64,000 bases of DNA from positions 18,943 to 82,942 of the forward strand of contig JAUWIJ010000004.1 of assembly GCA_030605415.1 (NCBI GenBank). The letters are read 5' to 3'. Made by a program: the position numbers and the translations under genes. The notes beneath the pieces were generated by a model. The model was not told the DNA's origin and did no database searches. It was given only the letters and a program-made list of their open reading frames with translations. This document shows positions 23,745 to 32,284 of the stretch, one piece after another. Position 1 is the stretch's first letter. Each line of letters starts with the position of its first letter. The DNA is from an archaeon (lineage in GTDB: Archaea > Nanobdellota > Nanobdellia > Pacearchaeales > GW2011-AR1).

Positions 23745-24940
23745 AAGAAGTGGTTAAGAGATTTCTGTTTCCCATAATTATTTAGCACCCAAGATTTTTG
23801 TTTAATCTGCTCGATGGAAATCGTAATTCTACTTTGAATATCTTTGAGAGCGTTTTCGATTGTGTCGAAATGTTTTGGCTTGTTGTTAAATGTTCGTCTT
23901 GCTGTTTCTCTGACGATGCCGACTCCGAGGGGGGCGTAGTATTCCGGGCGGATTTCTCTAAAGATTAGCACCGTTGCCTGACGTTTTATTTTTGTTAGAT
24001 ATTCTGTTAAGGCGATTCGCATTGCGTAGTATCCTCCGGCGACTTCGAAAGCGTATTTTTTTCGACCGTTGAATCCTTCGTAGTCTTGAGTTAGTTGGAT
24101 TGTTTTATTTTCAAATACGTTTCCTGCTACCCATGCTTCGAGAGCTTCAAATGAAAAGTGTCCGGGGAGAAGTAAAGCTTCAATGTAGTTGCCTACGAAG
24201 TTTCCTGAGAATAAAGTTATTTGGTTGATTTCGGGATAGTATCTGATTTTTTCTAGTTGTTGTTTTGAGATTGTGTCGTCGGTGGCTGTGATGCTCCATC
24301 GTGTGGGAACCATTTTTCTTTTTATCTTTGTGCCGAGAAGTCCGATGGATAATAATTTTTGGAGATGGTCTAGTTTGATGTTTGATTTGTAAAGTTCCTT
24401 GAGGGCGGTTGTTGCTTTGATATCGTAGTCGGAAGTTAAGTAGTCGACTTTTTTTGGGACTTTTGGATTTTCTTCTAAAACGACTTTTCTAATCGGAGCT
24501 GGATTTGTCATTGGCTGAAAAACTTTATCAATTGTGAATTGAAGAGTTGGTTTTTTCTTTAGAAAAAATTCTGTTGAAACTGGCTTGGAAGATAAAGCTA
24601 ACTCCTGAGTTACTTGTTTTAATTTGTCGTTTATTTTGATGTGGGTTTTTGCTTTGCCGTAAATTAATTGACCCCTTAATCTTAGGATATTTTCAACCGA
24701 GAAATTGTTTGCCGACCATTCTTCGGCTGTTGCAAAGTTTGAGATGTTGTCGTTTTCGGATGGGGCTAAAATTCCTGAGTTGATGTATGGGTATCCGATT
24801 CTGCCGACGAAAAGTTCTGGCGCGGATTTTCCTGAGAAATGGAGTTTCGGTTTCGGAGCGTTATCTATAAATTTGTTTAGAATTCTACACGGTTTTCCAC
24901 AGAGCCCCTTGCCTTTGCATTTGATACAGAGAATATCCAT
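23741..24940 (-). CDS. Nre-family archaeal DNA repair protein with PIP box
   Basis: The Nre (NreA/NreB, DUF650/DUF651) pattern is clear. An N-terminal zinc-binding CIKCKGKGLCGKPC is followed by SAPELFVGRIGYPYINSG, WSANNFSVENIL and the C-terminal YEVAGGYYAMRIAL-type region (about 300-315). Nre proteins assist repair of DNA damage together with PCNA in Haloferax. The last residues QKSLNHFF form a good PCNA-interacting box. Length 399 aa is normal. Gene order with the toxin-antitoxin pair upstream is probably accidental. Confidence 0.92.
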   Translation of the reverse strand: MDILCIKCKGKGLCGKPCRILNKFIDNAPKPKLHFSGKSAPELFVGRIGYPYINSGILAPSENDNISNFATAEEWSANNFSVENILRLRGQLIYGKAKTHIKINDKLKQVTQELALSSKPVSTEFFLKKKPTLQFTIDKVFQPMTNPAPIRKVVLEENPKVPKKVDYLTSDYDIKATTALKELYKSNIKLDHLQKLLSIGLLGTKIKRKMVPTRWSITATDDTISKQQLEKIRYYPEINQITLFSGNFVGNYIEALLLPGHFSFEALEAWVAGNVFENKTIQLTQDYEGFNGRKKYAFEVAGGYYAMRIALTEYLTKIKRQATVLIFREIRPEYYAPLGVGIVRETARRTFNNKPKHFDTIENALKDIQSRITISIEQIKQKSWVLNNYGKQKSLNHFF

Positions 24941-24971
24941 TTGGGAAAAAAGCGTAAGAAGTTTATATTAA

Positions 24972-25226
24972 TTATTGTGATTTGTAAATGTTTTTTCTTG
25001 GTCCCAGCTCTAACACAAAAATAATGAGTTTCCTGTTTTGTATATCTAAAATAATTCTGTAGTCGCCGATTCTAAGACTGTAATATTTTAATCCAGCGAG
25101 ACTTTTTACAAAATGATGAGGACGAGCTCTGATTCTTTCGAGAGTTTTTAAAATTCGTATTTGTATTTCTTGAGGGAGTTTTTTAAGTTGCCTTTTTGCG
25201 GACTTATGAAAAATAATTTCATACAT
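24972..25226 (-). CDS. RelE/ParE-family toxin
   Basis: The 84-aa protein has the RelE fold pattern: IIFHKSAKRQLKKLP, a middle VKSLAGLKYYSLRIGDYRII and C-terminal basic residues. RelE proteins cut mRNA on the ribosome. The catalytic Arg/Lys residues appear present (R in YSLRIGDYR, basic end RKNIYK). It overlaps the upstream antitoxin by 8 bases, the standard arrangement. Confidence 0.9.
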   Translation of the reverse strand: MYEIIFHKSAKRQLKKLPQEIQIRILKTLERIRARPHHFVKSLAGLKYYSLRIGDYRIILDIQNRKLIIFVLELGPRKNIYKSQ

Positions 25227-25452
25227 CTATTCTCAACTCCTTTTTCACATTTTCAAAACTCACAAAGTTATCCCAATTTCCTTCTTTAATATCTTTCTCA
25301 TAATTTGCTATTGCTTGTTTCGTTTCTTTAGAAAGTTCCATTCTGTCCTCTATCATATCCCAAATTATTTCCTCATAGCTTTCTTTAGCGTGGAGCTTCA
25401 TCTGTTTCAACTGCTCCAGAAGTGGATTGCTTATTTGTATCGTTGTTACCAT
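25219..25452 (-). CDS. RelB-like antitoxin
   Basis: The 77-aa acidic protein begins MVTTIQISNPLLEQLKQMK, a ribbon-helix-helix-like DNA-binding start. A C-terminal toxin-wrapping region (about 45-77, EKDIKEGNWDNFV) follows. It precedes and overlaps the RelE gene. An AT-rich palindrome just upstream is the likely autoregulatory operator. Confidence 0.8.
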   Translation of the reverse strand: MVTTIQISNPLLEQLKQMKLHAKESYEEIIWDMIEDRMELSKETKQAIANYEKDIKEGNWDNFVSFENVKKELRIDV

Positions 25453-25453
25453 A

Positions 25454-25492
25454 GTAACTATATAGAAAACTATAGCTATATAAGTCTTTTGA
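25454..25492 (-). promoter_or_regulatory. Promoter/operator of the toxin-antitoxin pair
   Basis: The region has TATAGCTATA (25471-25480, a perfect palindrome), a second ACTATATAG half (25458-25466) and a TATA-like CTTATATAG reading toward the antitoxin. The short distance to the ATG fits a leaderless transcript repressed by the antitoxin. Confidence 0.5.
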
Positions 25493-25503
25493 AGATTATT
25501 ATA

Positions 25504-25689
25504 CTAATCTTTGAGTTCAGTTAGTCCAATTACGAGGAAGGTTGCGCCAATTCCCAGGAATATCCAGACAAGACCGCCTTTTAGAAAAAGCAGTGCTGAC
25601 GTTCCGAAACCTGCGAAGTCCACAATCCATACATAGATTGGCACAATTAGGAAAACCAGTCCGATTAGTATTTCGATGAATTTATTCAT
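25504..25689 (-). CDS. Small two-helix membrane protein
   Basis: The 61-aa protein is almost wholly hydrophobic, with two helices (about 5-24 and 33-56) joined by a FAGFGTSALLFLKGG turn. Such mini membrane proteins are common in DPANN genomes; no function is known. It stands alone, and a TATA-like TATATAAATA lies about 25 bases before the ATG on the minus strand. Confidence 0.6.
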   Translation of the reverse strand: MNKFIEILIGLVFLIVPIYVWIVDFAGFGTSALLFLKGGLVWIFLGIGATFLVIGLTELKD

Positions 25690-25734
25690 GCAGTTTTAAG
25701 TGAATGTTTATTTATATATATTTGTAGGGTGGAA

Positions 25735-25940
25735 AAATGTAACATTTTTCCAGAACTGAGAACTCAGACCGCTCATTTCATTCGCTCTTAGAACTCAGAG
25801 CTCTTGTCCCCAAAAAGCCCTGCCCCTCGCTTCCCTGTTTCCCTCGGCAATCGGTAGTTCCTATCCTCCATAAATCCTAAATCTCAGTTTCCCCGCTCTC
25901 CTCTAAGTTCTGAGTTCTAAGTTCTAAAATCTGACAAAGC
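25735..25940. repeat. Low-complexity intergenic block of AGAACTCAGA/TCTAAGTTCT repeats
   Basis: The block holds AACTGAGAACTCAGA, CTTAGAACTCAGAGC and TCTAAGTTCTGAGTTCTAAG, facing each other around a C/T-rich centre with CTCGGCAATCGGTAG. Similar motifs occur at 14719-14745, 16911-16935 and 36303-36345. The outer arms are mutually complementary. No gene is seen. Confidence 0.6.
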
Positions 25941-25975
25941 GAAGATTTTATAAATAAGTAGTTGTTGTATATTTT

Positions 25976-26251
25976 ATGAAAAGAGGGATTGGATATATTG
26001 TTTCCGTTGTTGGGATTTTTGTGATGGTTTTAGGTTTTGGGATGATTGATTTGAAATTAGAATTTTTAGAAGGTGCTGGAATGAATTATATAGCTGGTGT
26101 CGGAGTTGTTATGATTGCGGTCGGAGTTGCGATTTCTTTGATGTCCGAAAAAGGAAAAGGTCGGGGGAAAGTTAAAGGTGGCGAGGAAGAGGTTCCAATT
26201 TATGAGGGTGTCGGGAAGAAAAGAAAAGTCGTTGGGTATCGGAAGGACTAA
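25976..26251 (+). CDS. Small two-helix membrane protein with basic tail
   Basis: The 91-aa protein has helices at about 5-24 and 38-56, then a basic, Gly-rich cytoplasmic tail ending YEGVGKKRKVVGYRKD. The IYEGxGKKRKVVGYR-like ending suggests a short beta-hairpin. No function is known. TTTATAAATAAG about 25 bases upstream supports the ATG. Confidence 0.65.
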   Translation: MKRGIGYIVSVVGIFVMVLGFGMIDLKLEFLEGAGMNYIAGVGVVMIAVGVAISLMSEKGKGRGKVKGGEEEVPIYEGVGKKRKVVGYRKD

Positions 26252-26283
26252 ATGTTTATAAATAAAGAAACTATTAAATTAAT

Positions 26284-27087
26284 ATGAAAAAGGTATTGGG
26301 GATTTTTGTTTTGAGTATGTTTATTATTTCTATGGGTGCTGGAATTGTGAGTGCGGATATTGGTCAAGATATTGCTGACGTTATAGAAGGTACTATAAAG
26401 GCCATTAATCCTGTAACAAAACAAATTTTAGGAGATACTAAAGCGATTAAGATTGGGAAGGATGATTGGGTGTCCGAAGGAGAATTACTTTTTGCAAAAT
26501 TGCTTTTTTTTATTATAATTTTATCAATAGTTTGGGGTTCTCTTAGTTCTATAGATTTTTTTTCTAATGCAGAGTGGATGCTTTGGCTAATTAGTATCTC
26601 AGTCGCGATATTATCTACAAGATTTTTGGGAACAGAAGCAGTTGGAGCAATATTGCTTCCGTATTCTGCGTTAGGAGTTGCCATTACGGCTGGACTTCCA
26701 TTTGTAATTTATTTTATTGTGGTTAATGTAGCATTTAAGACTCAGCCTTCGATAGTGAGAAAAACTGCATGGATTTTCTTCGCGATTATTTTTACGGGAA
26801 TATGGTTTGTTAGAGGGAACGATGTAGCAGAAACCGTTAGATGGATTTATCCTGTAACAGCAATTGCTTCTGTCGTTATGGCAATGATGGATGGAACTAT
26901 TCAAAAATGGAGAAATAAAATGAGAATTGAAGCTGTAGGTCAGGAATCTAGTGAGAAAGCTATAGAAGAAATTTTAAAGAAAAAGAACGAATTGTCTAAT
27001 TTATTGAGTCAGGGAATAATTAATGAGATGGAGCTTAAGAAAAGGGAAAAGAAATATAATAAACAAATGGCCGCACTTTATAAATAA
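26284..27087 (+). CDS. Multi-pass membrane protein, paralog family member 1
   Basis: A signal peptide (about 1-25) is followed by an external segment, about five membrane helices and a Lys/Glu-rich cytoplasmic coiled tail (about 215-267). The segment SISVAILSTRF followed by LLPYSALGVAI is shared with the next gene (SVSIALLSTRF, LLPYSVFGVAL), so the two are paralogs. No family was recognised. It could be part of a membrane channel or secretion-like assembly, but this is a guess. TTTATAAATAAAG lies about 25 bases upstream. Confidence 0.7.
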   Translation: MKKVLGIFVLSMFIISMGAGIVSADIGQDIADVIEGTIKAINPVTKQILGDTKAIKIGKDDWVSEGELLFAKLLFFIIILSIVWGSLSSIDFFSNAEWMLWLISISVAILSTRFLGTEAVGAILLPYSALGVAITAGLPFVIYFIVVNVAFKTQPSIVRKTAWIFFAIIFTGIWFVRGNDVAETVRWIYPVTAIASVVMAMMDGTIQKWRNKMRIEAVGQESSEKAIEEILKKKNELSNLLSQGIINEMELKKREKKYNKQMAALYK

Positions 27088-27126
27088 ATCTGAAAACTTT
27101 ATAAACTTCTTTAATCTTTGTTGAAT

Positions 27127-27906
27127 ATGAAAAAATCATTTGTTGCGTTTTTGTTTACATTATTTTCTAGTTCTATAGTTTCTGCGGCGTATTACGGAAA
27201 TGATTTGGCGTCGGGACTTGGGTATGGAATGAACCAGTTAGTTGATATTATTGAACAGATACTTGGACCATTTTTCTCTGTAATTCTTGGCGGTGGTGGA
27301 GAAATGCTGTTTGAACGAATTTTATTTTTAGCTATTATATTGGCTGTTGTTTACATTGTCACTTCTAAGATGGAGGTGTTTGATGATAATCCTGTCGTTA
27401 TTTGGATTGTCTCAGTTTCAATAGCACTTTTATCTACGAGATTTTTGATTGAAAATAATTTAGTTCAAACCATGCTTCTTCCGTATTCTGTTTTTGGAGT
27501 TGCACTTAGTGCGGCCATTCCTATATTAATTTATTTTAAATTTGTTCAGAGTTTCGATGATAGTGCAACAGTTCGGAAGATGCTTTGGATATTTTTTATA
27601 ATTGCTTTTATCGGGATATGGGGAGCGAGATATGACGACATTGGAAATTTATCTTGGATATATATGACGAGTGCTATCGCCGCTCTGATATTTTTATTAT
27701 TTGATGGGACGATTAGAAAATATATTGTAAGACAGGAGAGAAAAGAGTTGGATGTTGATAATCGAGAGAATGCTATAATTAAATTAAGAAAAAAATTGAG
27801 TGAACTTGATGACAATTATAGAAAGGGTCTTGTAAAGGAAAATTATTATAAGAAAAAGGGGAAAGAATTAGTTAAGCAAATTAAGACCATTGCGAAGAGG
27901 AAATAA
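27127..27906 (+). CDS. Multi-pass membrane protein, paralog family member 2
   Basis: A signal peptide (about 1-21, MKKSFVAFLFTLFSSS) is followed by an external segment, about five helices and a charged C-terminal helix pair (about 205-259). It is clearly related to the preceding gene, including MLWIFFIIAFIGIW versus AWIFFAIIFTGIW and a DGTIRK/DGTIQK turn. ATG 27127 lies about 25 bases after ACTTTATAAACTTC; the in-frame TTG at 27118 is too close to it. Confidence 0.7.
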   Translation: MKKSFVAFLFTLFSSSIVSAAYYGNDLASGLGYGMNQLVDIIEQILGPFFSVILGGGGEMLFERILFLAIILAVVYIVTSKMEVFDDNPVVIWIVSVSIALLSTRFLIENNLVQTMLLPYSVFGVALSAAIPILIYFKFVQSFDDSATVRKMLWIFFIIAFIGIWGARYDDIGNLSWIYMTSAIAALIFLLFDGTIRKYIVRQERKELDVDNRENAIIKLRKKLSELDDNYRKGLVKENYYKKKGKELVKQIKTIAKRK

Positions 27907-28014
27907 TTTTATTGGTATTACTTCTTCTTAATGAACTAATTAAGAAAGATTTATAAGGAATTGTATTGTTAGTTTGATATGTTTGATGAAAGAATGAAAG
28001 GAGGTATAAAATAT

Positions 28015-28572
28015 ATGGGAAAAAATATAAAAAGATTTTTGATGCTTGGTGTTTTAGCTATGTTTATGTTCATGTTTACTATGCAGTTGGTTGTGGCGGC
28101 GAAAGGAACGGGGGTTGCTGCTCCAGTGGAGACAGATTGGATTACAGCTTTTATGGATTTTCTTAATTTGGGTACTACCTGGGCGGATTTAATTGTTGCA
28201 TTAGCAGTTTTGGTAATGATTTTTGCAGCCGCGTATGATATTATGGGCTTTACTGCATTTGAAAGTGATTGGGTTAAATATTCAATAGCTGGTGCTATTG
28301 CTGTAGTTACAGCTGTTCTTGGAGGTGTTAATGCGTTTGCGGGAGTAATGATGAAGATTGCAGGTGAGTCTATTGTTGTTGCTACTACTATAGTGATTAT
28401 TATTGCAGTAGTGTTCTTTGTCGGTGGTTCTTTCTTTAAGGGGAAAATGAAACGTTTGAGATACAAGGCTAAGTCGGAAGATGTTGCAGGATTAATGGAT
28501 TTAGCGGCAGAGGCAAAGGCGGGTGATATTAAAGCAGCGAAAAAAGCATTAGAGGCAGGGAAAGGAGTATAA
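28015..28572 (+). CDS. Small multi-pass membrane protein, paralog family member 3
   Basis: A signal peptide ending near VVAA is followed by three membrane helices and an Ala/Lys-rich tail. The segment AFESDWVKYSIAGAIAVVTAV matches AFETSWVKYSIAGGIAIVLAV in the 28617-29240 gene. ATG 28015 is chosen because AAAGGAGGT lies 9 bases before it; an upstream ATG at 27979 is in frame but has no such site. A strong SD and a terminator right after suggest high expression. Confidence 0.7.
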   Translation: MGKNIKRFLMLGVLAMFMFMFTMQLVVAAKGTGVAAPVETDWITAFMDFLNLGTTWADLIVALAVLVMIFAAAYDIMGFTAFESDWVKYSIAGAIAVVTAVLGGVNAFAGVMMKIAGESIVVATTIVIIIAVVFFVGGSFFKGKMKRLRYKAKSEDVAGLMDLAAEAKAGDIKAAKKALEAGKGV

Positions 28573-28586
28573 TTAGATAATTTTTC

Positions 28587-28618
28587 ATCCCTTTTATTTT
28601 AAGGGATTTTCTTTTTTT
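28587..28618 (+). terminator. Hairpin terminator
   Basis: ATCCCTT-TTATTTT-AAGGGAT is followed by TTTTCTTTTTTT. It separates two convergent membrane-protein genes. Confidence 0.75.
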
Positions 28619-29240
28619 ATTTATTTTTTAAGATTGTTTCGCTTGTCTTGCTTAAACCTTTTAACATGGCTCCGGATTTGATTCCGAGTTCTTCAGCTTT
28701 AGAGATTTTTTTTCTGTTTTTTATTTTGTTTATAATAGGTCTTAAGATAAATAAAAGAATTAAAATAGCTATTACTCCGCCGGCGATATAATAGAAGTTA
28801 TCAACTATTGTATAAAAAATATTAATTAGTTTGTAAATTGCACCCGTAACTGCCAATACAATTGCGATACCTCCCGCTATTGAATATTTTACCCAGCTTG
28901 TTTCAAAAGCAGTAAACTCTAATATCTCCAAAGAGATAGTAAAAATAACAAATACAGTTAAAATAAAAACAATCAACTTTTCCCAATTGATTACTTCAGC
29001 ACCCTTCCCTACGCCTGTAATTATAAAATAAAGAAATTCTAATTCTTTCGGTATCTGAATCTCTCTCTCCAAAACATTTTCCGTTTTATCTTCTAATCCT
29101 CCTCCCAACGCACTTAATCCTTCTTTGACTTTCTCTGTAGCACCCTGTGTCAGTGGAGTTGTTACATTATCTTCGGCGGCAAAAATTGTCGGACTAATTA
29201 ACAGAGTTAGTAAAACCAATAAAATAATTCCTCTTTTCAT
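28617..29240 (-). CDS. Multi-pass membrane protein, paralog family member 4
   Basis: A signal peptide (about 1-22), a roughly 45-residue external region and about four membrane helices lead to a basic tail. It shares the FExxWVKYSIAG core with the 28015-28572 product and the INIFYTIVDNFYYI pattern with the 30241-30960 product. The function is unknown. It is convergent with member 3, so the cluster is not a single operon. Confidence 0.7.
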   Translation of the reverse strand: MKRGIILLVLLTLLISPTIFAAEDNVTTPLTQGATEKVKEGLSALGGGLEDKTENVLEREIQIPKELEFLYFIITGVGKGAEVINWEKLIVFILTVFVIFTISLEILEFTAFETSWVKYSIAGGIAIVLAVTGAIYKLINIFYTIVDNFYYIAGGVIAILILLFILRPIINKIKNRKKISKAEELGIKSGAMLKGLSKTSETILKNK

Positions 29241-29327
29241 ATGATTTTTAGTTGTAGGATGTTTAAAACTCTTTCTTTATTTTCTCTAACAAAAGATTTA
29301 TAAACAACTGTTAAGTTTATTTAACAC

Positions 29328-29834
29328 ATGTTAAAAATAATTAATAACTTAAGTCCTTATTTTGAGGATTGCTATAGAGAATTTTCGGTTAGAGAATATT
29401 CTCGAAAAATTGGAGTCAGTCCCCCGACGGCTTCAAAAATGCTTAACGAGTTTGTTGGCGAGGGATTTCTTAAAAAAAGAGAAGAAAGAGGTTTTTTATT
29501 ATTTAGAGCAAATAGGAGAAATTTAGTTATGAAAAATTTATCTCATATATATTGGAGTGAAAAATTGGAAGAGTTGATTAAATTTATAGGACATGAATCG
29601 TATGCGAGTTCCGTTGTTTTATTTGGTTCTCTTTCAAAACTAGAAGTAACCAAGGAGTCTGATATTGATATTGCTGTTTTTAGTAAATCTAAAAAGAAAA
29701 TTAATATTGATAAATTTGAAAAAAAATTAGGGCGGGAAATTCAAATTTTTGTTTTTGAATCTTTGGAAAAAGTTAATAAAGAGTTGAGAAGTAATATTAT
29801 GAATGGTTACGTATTGGGAGGGTATTTGGCGTGA
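29328..29834 (+). CDS. Winged-helix plus MNT nucleotidyltransferase (antitoxin-like)
   Basis: A winged HTH (about 15-60; YSRKIGVSPPTASKMLNEF) precedes a minimal nucleotidyltransferase domain (about 75-165). The latter has VLFGSLSKLEVTKESDIDIAVF, the GS...DxD motif that binds nucleotide and metal. MNT proteins of this type partner HEPN toxins and often modify them by AMPylation. The gene overlaps the HEPN gene by ATGA. AAGATTTATAAAC lies about 25 bases upstream. Confidence 0.85.
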   Translation: MLKIINNLSPYFEDCYREFSVREYSRKIGVSPPTASKMLNEFVGEGFLKKREERGFLLFRANRRNLVMKNLSHIYWSEKLEELIKFIGHESYASSVVLFGSLSKLEVTKESDIDIAVFSKSKKKINIDKFEKKLGREIQIFVFESLEKVNKELRSNIMNGYVLGGYLA

Positions 29835-30244
29835 TGGATTGGAGTGAATGTTTGGCGAGGAGATTAGCCAAGAAAAAAAGTTTAGATGAGAATTTGATTA
29901 GGTCTTTAGTTAAGGAAAGCAAAAAGAAAATTAAAACAAATAATCTTTTGCAGTTGAATGAAGTTACTGCTTCAACTAAATTATGTATTGTTTATGATTC
30001 TCTTCGGGAAGTTTTGGAAGCGATTGCGATTAAAAAAGGTTATAAGATATATAATCACGAATGTTATGCGGGGTTTCTCAACGAGATTTTATCTTTAGAA
30101 AAGGAATCTATAGAATTTGATAAGTTTAGAAAGGCAAGAAATTCTATAAATTATTATGCTAAGCCGATTAGCGTGGATGACATAAAGAATTTAATATTTG
30201 AGATTCTTGATTTAAGAAGAAAATTAATGGAGTTATTGGAATGA
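29831..30244 (+). CDS. HEPN-domain protein (toxin-like)
   Basis: The 137-aa all-helical protein is coupled to the MNT gene. The HEPN active-site region reads KARNSINYYAK (about 108-118): the Arg-Asn start is conserved, but the His of the usual Rx4-6H is replaced by Tyr, as in some archaeal members. HEPN toxins are RNases regulated by the MNT partner. It overlaps the next membrane-protein gene by ATGA, so three genes form an operon. Confidence 0.75.
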   Translation: MMDWSECLARRLAKKKSLDENLIRSLVKESKKKIKTNNLLQLNEVTASTKLCIVYDSLREVLEAIAIKKGYKIYNHECYAGFLNEILSLEKESIEFDKFRKARNSINYYAKPISVDDIKNLIFEILDLRRKLMELLE

Positions 30245-30960
30245 AAAAATTTTGTTTTTTTGGTTTATTGTTTTTATTTTTATTTAGTTTCGTCGTCGCA
30301 CAAGATGAACCAAGTGTCGAAGTTGGTAGTGAAGATGTCGAGAAGATACAGGGTGCTATCGACGACTACATTCCAATCAGTGAAACGGGCGAAATTGATT
30401 ATAATAAATTTAAGCCATTCAGAACTAAGGCGGATGAAAGAATTGATGCGATTAATTTGTGGCTTGAGGAAAATGCGTCGTGGCTAAAAGTTGTTTTTGG
30501 GATGGTTCCGTCTATCACTTTATTATTTGCAATTAATTTTTATGTCTTGTTATTTTTTATCGTTACATTAATACTTAATGCTAATGCGACATTTGGTTTG
30601 CTTGAGTTTCTCGGTCAAAAGATAGATTTGATTTTTTTTGAAGCCAGTTGGGCAAATCTTTTTGGATTCGCTATATTTGTAGTTCTTCTTGTCACGAAAG
30701 TTTTTGTAAAGTTGTCTAATATTTTTTATGGATTGTGGGATATTGTTTGGAACTATATTTTGCCGTGGGGGTTTGCTATTGCAATTATTATTGGAATTGT
30801 AGTAGGAGTTGTTTTTGTTTTTTTATTAGTTTGCGTGCCGCGTTTTTTAGCAGGAGTGGCAGAGAAATTTGAACAACGAAAGAAAAAGAAGGCTGCGGAA
30901 AAAGAGGCAGTTAATCGTGAAGTTTTAGAAAAAGTTACTAAAGGAATAATTGAAGGTTAA
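30241..30960 (+). CDS. Multi-pass membrane protein, paralog family member 5, coupled to MNT/HEPN
   Basis: A signal peptide (about 1-20), an acidic external domain (about 21-80), four membrane helices and a Lys/Glu-rich cytoplasmic tail are visible. The FFEASWANLFGF segment and KLSNIFYGLWDIVW match the core of members 3 and 4. Its start overlaps the HEPN stop by ATGA, so it is produced with the MNT/HEPN pair. Whether that link is functional is unclear. Confidence 0.7.
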   Translation: MKKFCFFGLLFLFLFSFVVAQDEPSVEVGSEDVEKIQGAIDDYIPISETGEIDYNKFKPFRTKADERIDAINLWLEENASWLKVVFGMVPSITLLFAINFYVLLFFIVTLILNANATFGLLEFLGQKIDLIFFEASWANLFGFAIFVVLLVTKVFVKLSNIFYGLWDIVWNYILPWGFAIAIIIGIVVGVVFVFLLVCVPRFLAGVAEKFEQRKKKKAAEKEAVNREVLEKVTKGIIEG

Positions 30961-30965
30961 TTTTT

Positions 30966-31205
30966 TCAATGGCTCTTTACGTCGTTGAGTTCAAGAGTAG
31001 GTTTCTTTAAAATTGATATTAAAAAGAATGTAGCGATTAGTGAAAAGATTAGGACAATGACTGCGTAAGAAACCGCGCCGGTTGTTCCGATGACTGCACC
31101 TGTTGCGAGATTTTCACGGAGAATGCCGGTTGTTCCTGTTATTATTATTCCGAGGGACGCAAGTGAAATTGCAACACCGATTCCGAGGAGAAGTCCGATT
31201 ATCAT
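30966..31205 (-). CDS. Small two- to three-helix membrane protein
   Basis: The 79-aa protein has a Gly-rich first helix (about 2-24) and further hydrophobic stretches (about 35-66), then a short polar tail ending DVKSH. No family was recognised. It converges with the 30241 gene with a 5-base gap. Confidence 0.55.
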   Translation of the reverse strand: MIIGLLLGIGVAISLASLGIIITGTTGILRENLATGAVIGTTGAVSYAVIVLIFSLIATFFLISILKKPTLELNDVKSH

Positions 31206-31327
31206 GTTATTAATATGTCTTTGTTTGTTTTAAACTTTTCTTTCCTGAGTTTTATATCTTTACTGATTTCTTAACTTTGTTATTGTAGGTTAACAAGTTT
31301 TATATATTCTTTAATTTTGTTTCTTAG

Positions 31328-32284
31328 ATGGTGATGGTGTATATTCTTTTTGCTGTGGGAATTTATCTTTTAATAAAAAGTGCCGATTGGATTATTGATG
31401 GCTCATCTTCTTTGGCAAAAAAACTTGGAGTTTCGAGTTTAATAATTGGTTTGACGGTTGTGGCTTTTGGAACGTCGTTGCCCGAGTTGGTTGTGAATTT
31501 ATTTGCTGCGTTTGAAGGTGCAGCAGAGATTTCGTTTGGAAATATTATTGGGAGTAATATTGCTAACATTCTTTTAGTGTTGGGAATTGTAGCGATAATT
31601 GGGAATGTTAAAATTAAATCTGAGACGGTGTGGAAAGAAATTCCGTTTGCTTTATTGGCGACGTTCGTGCTGTTTGCTTTGACGGCAAAAACTTTTTTTG
31701 GTGAGAGTGGTTTATTTAGTTGGAATGATGGTTTAGTTTTGTTGGCGCTGTTTGCGATGTTTCTTTATTATATTTTTCAGACAGCATTAAAGGATAAAAA
31801 ACATATTGGTTTTGTTGAGGATTCTGATGAGCCAAATTTAAGAATTGCTTTGAAATTAATTATTGGGCTTGCTGGAATTTATCTTGGCGGAAGATGGGTT
31901 GTTGACGGAGCGATGTTTATTGCAGGACAGTTTGGTTTGAGTGAATTTTTGATTTCAGCAACGATAATTGTAGTTGGAACATCATTGCCCGAGTTGGTTG
32001 TTTCGGTTAGGGCCGTTATGAAAAAAAATATTGATTTAGCTGTGGGAAATATTATTGGAAGTAATATTTTTAATATTCTTTGGGTGCTTGGGATTATTCC
32101 GTTTATAGCTCCGTTAAAAATTCCGGGATTTATAGGATTTGATATTGGGATAATGTTTTTGGCTACGCTGTTGTTATTTGTTTTTATGTTTGTCGGGGAG
32201 AGACATAAGATAGGTAGAAAAGAAGGAGTTGTGTTTGTTTTGTTTTATTTTTTATATATTGTCTATGTTATTATTCGGGGCTAA
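31328..32284 (+). CDS. Calcium/sodium antiporter of the CaCA family (YrbG-like)
   Basis: About ten membrane helices carry the two inverted alpha repeats. These have GTSLPELVVNL with GNIIGSNIANILLVLG, and GTSLPELVVSV with GNIIGSNIFNILWVLG. These Glu and Asn residues form the ion sites of Na+/Ca2+ exchangers. At 318 aa it is a typical prokaryotic YrbG-like exchanger, expected to export Ca2+ using a Na+ or H+ gradient. It overlaps the fen stop by 4 bases in convergent orientation. Confidence 0.94.
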   Translation: MVMVYILFAVGIYLLIKSADWIIDGSSSLAKKLGVSSLIIGLTVVAFGTSLPELVVNLFAAFEGAAEISFGNIIGSNIANILLVLGIVAIIGNVKIKSETVWKEIPFALLATFVLFALTAKTFFGESGLFSWNDGLVLLALFAMFLYYIFQTALKDKKHIGFVEDSDEPNLRIALKLIIGLAGIYLGGRWVVDGAMFIAGQFGLSEFLISATIIVVGTSLPELVVSVRAVMKKNIDLAVGNIIGSNIFNILWVLGIIPFIAPLKIPGFIGFDIGIMFLATLLLFVFMFVGERHKIGRKEGVVFVLFYFLYIVYVIIRG

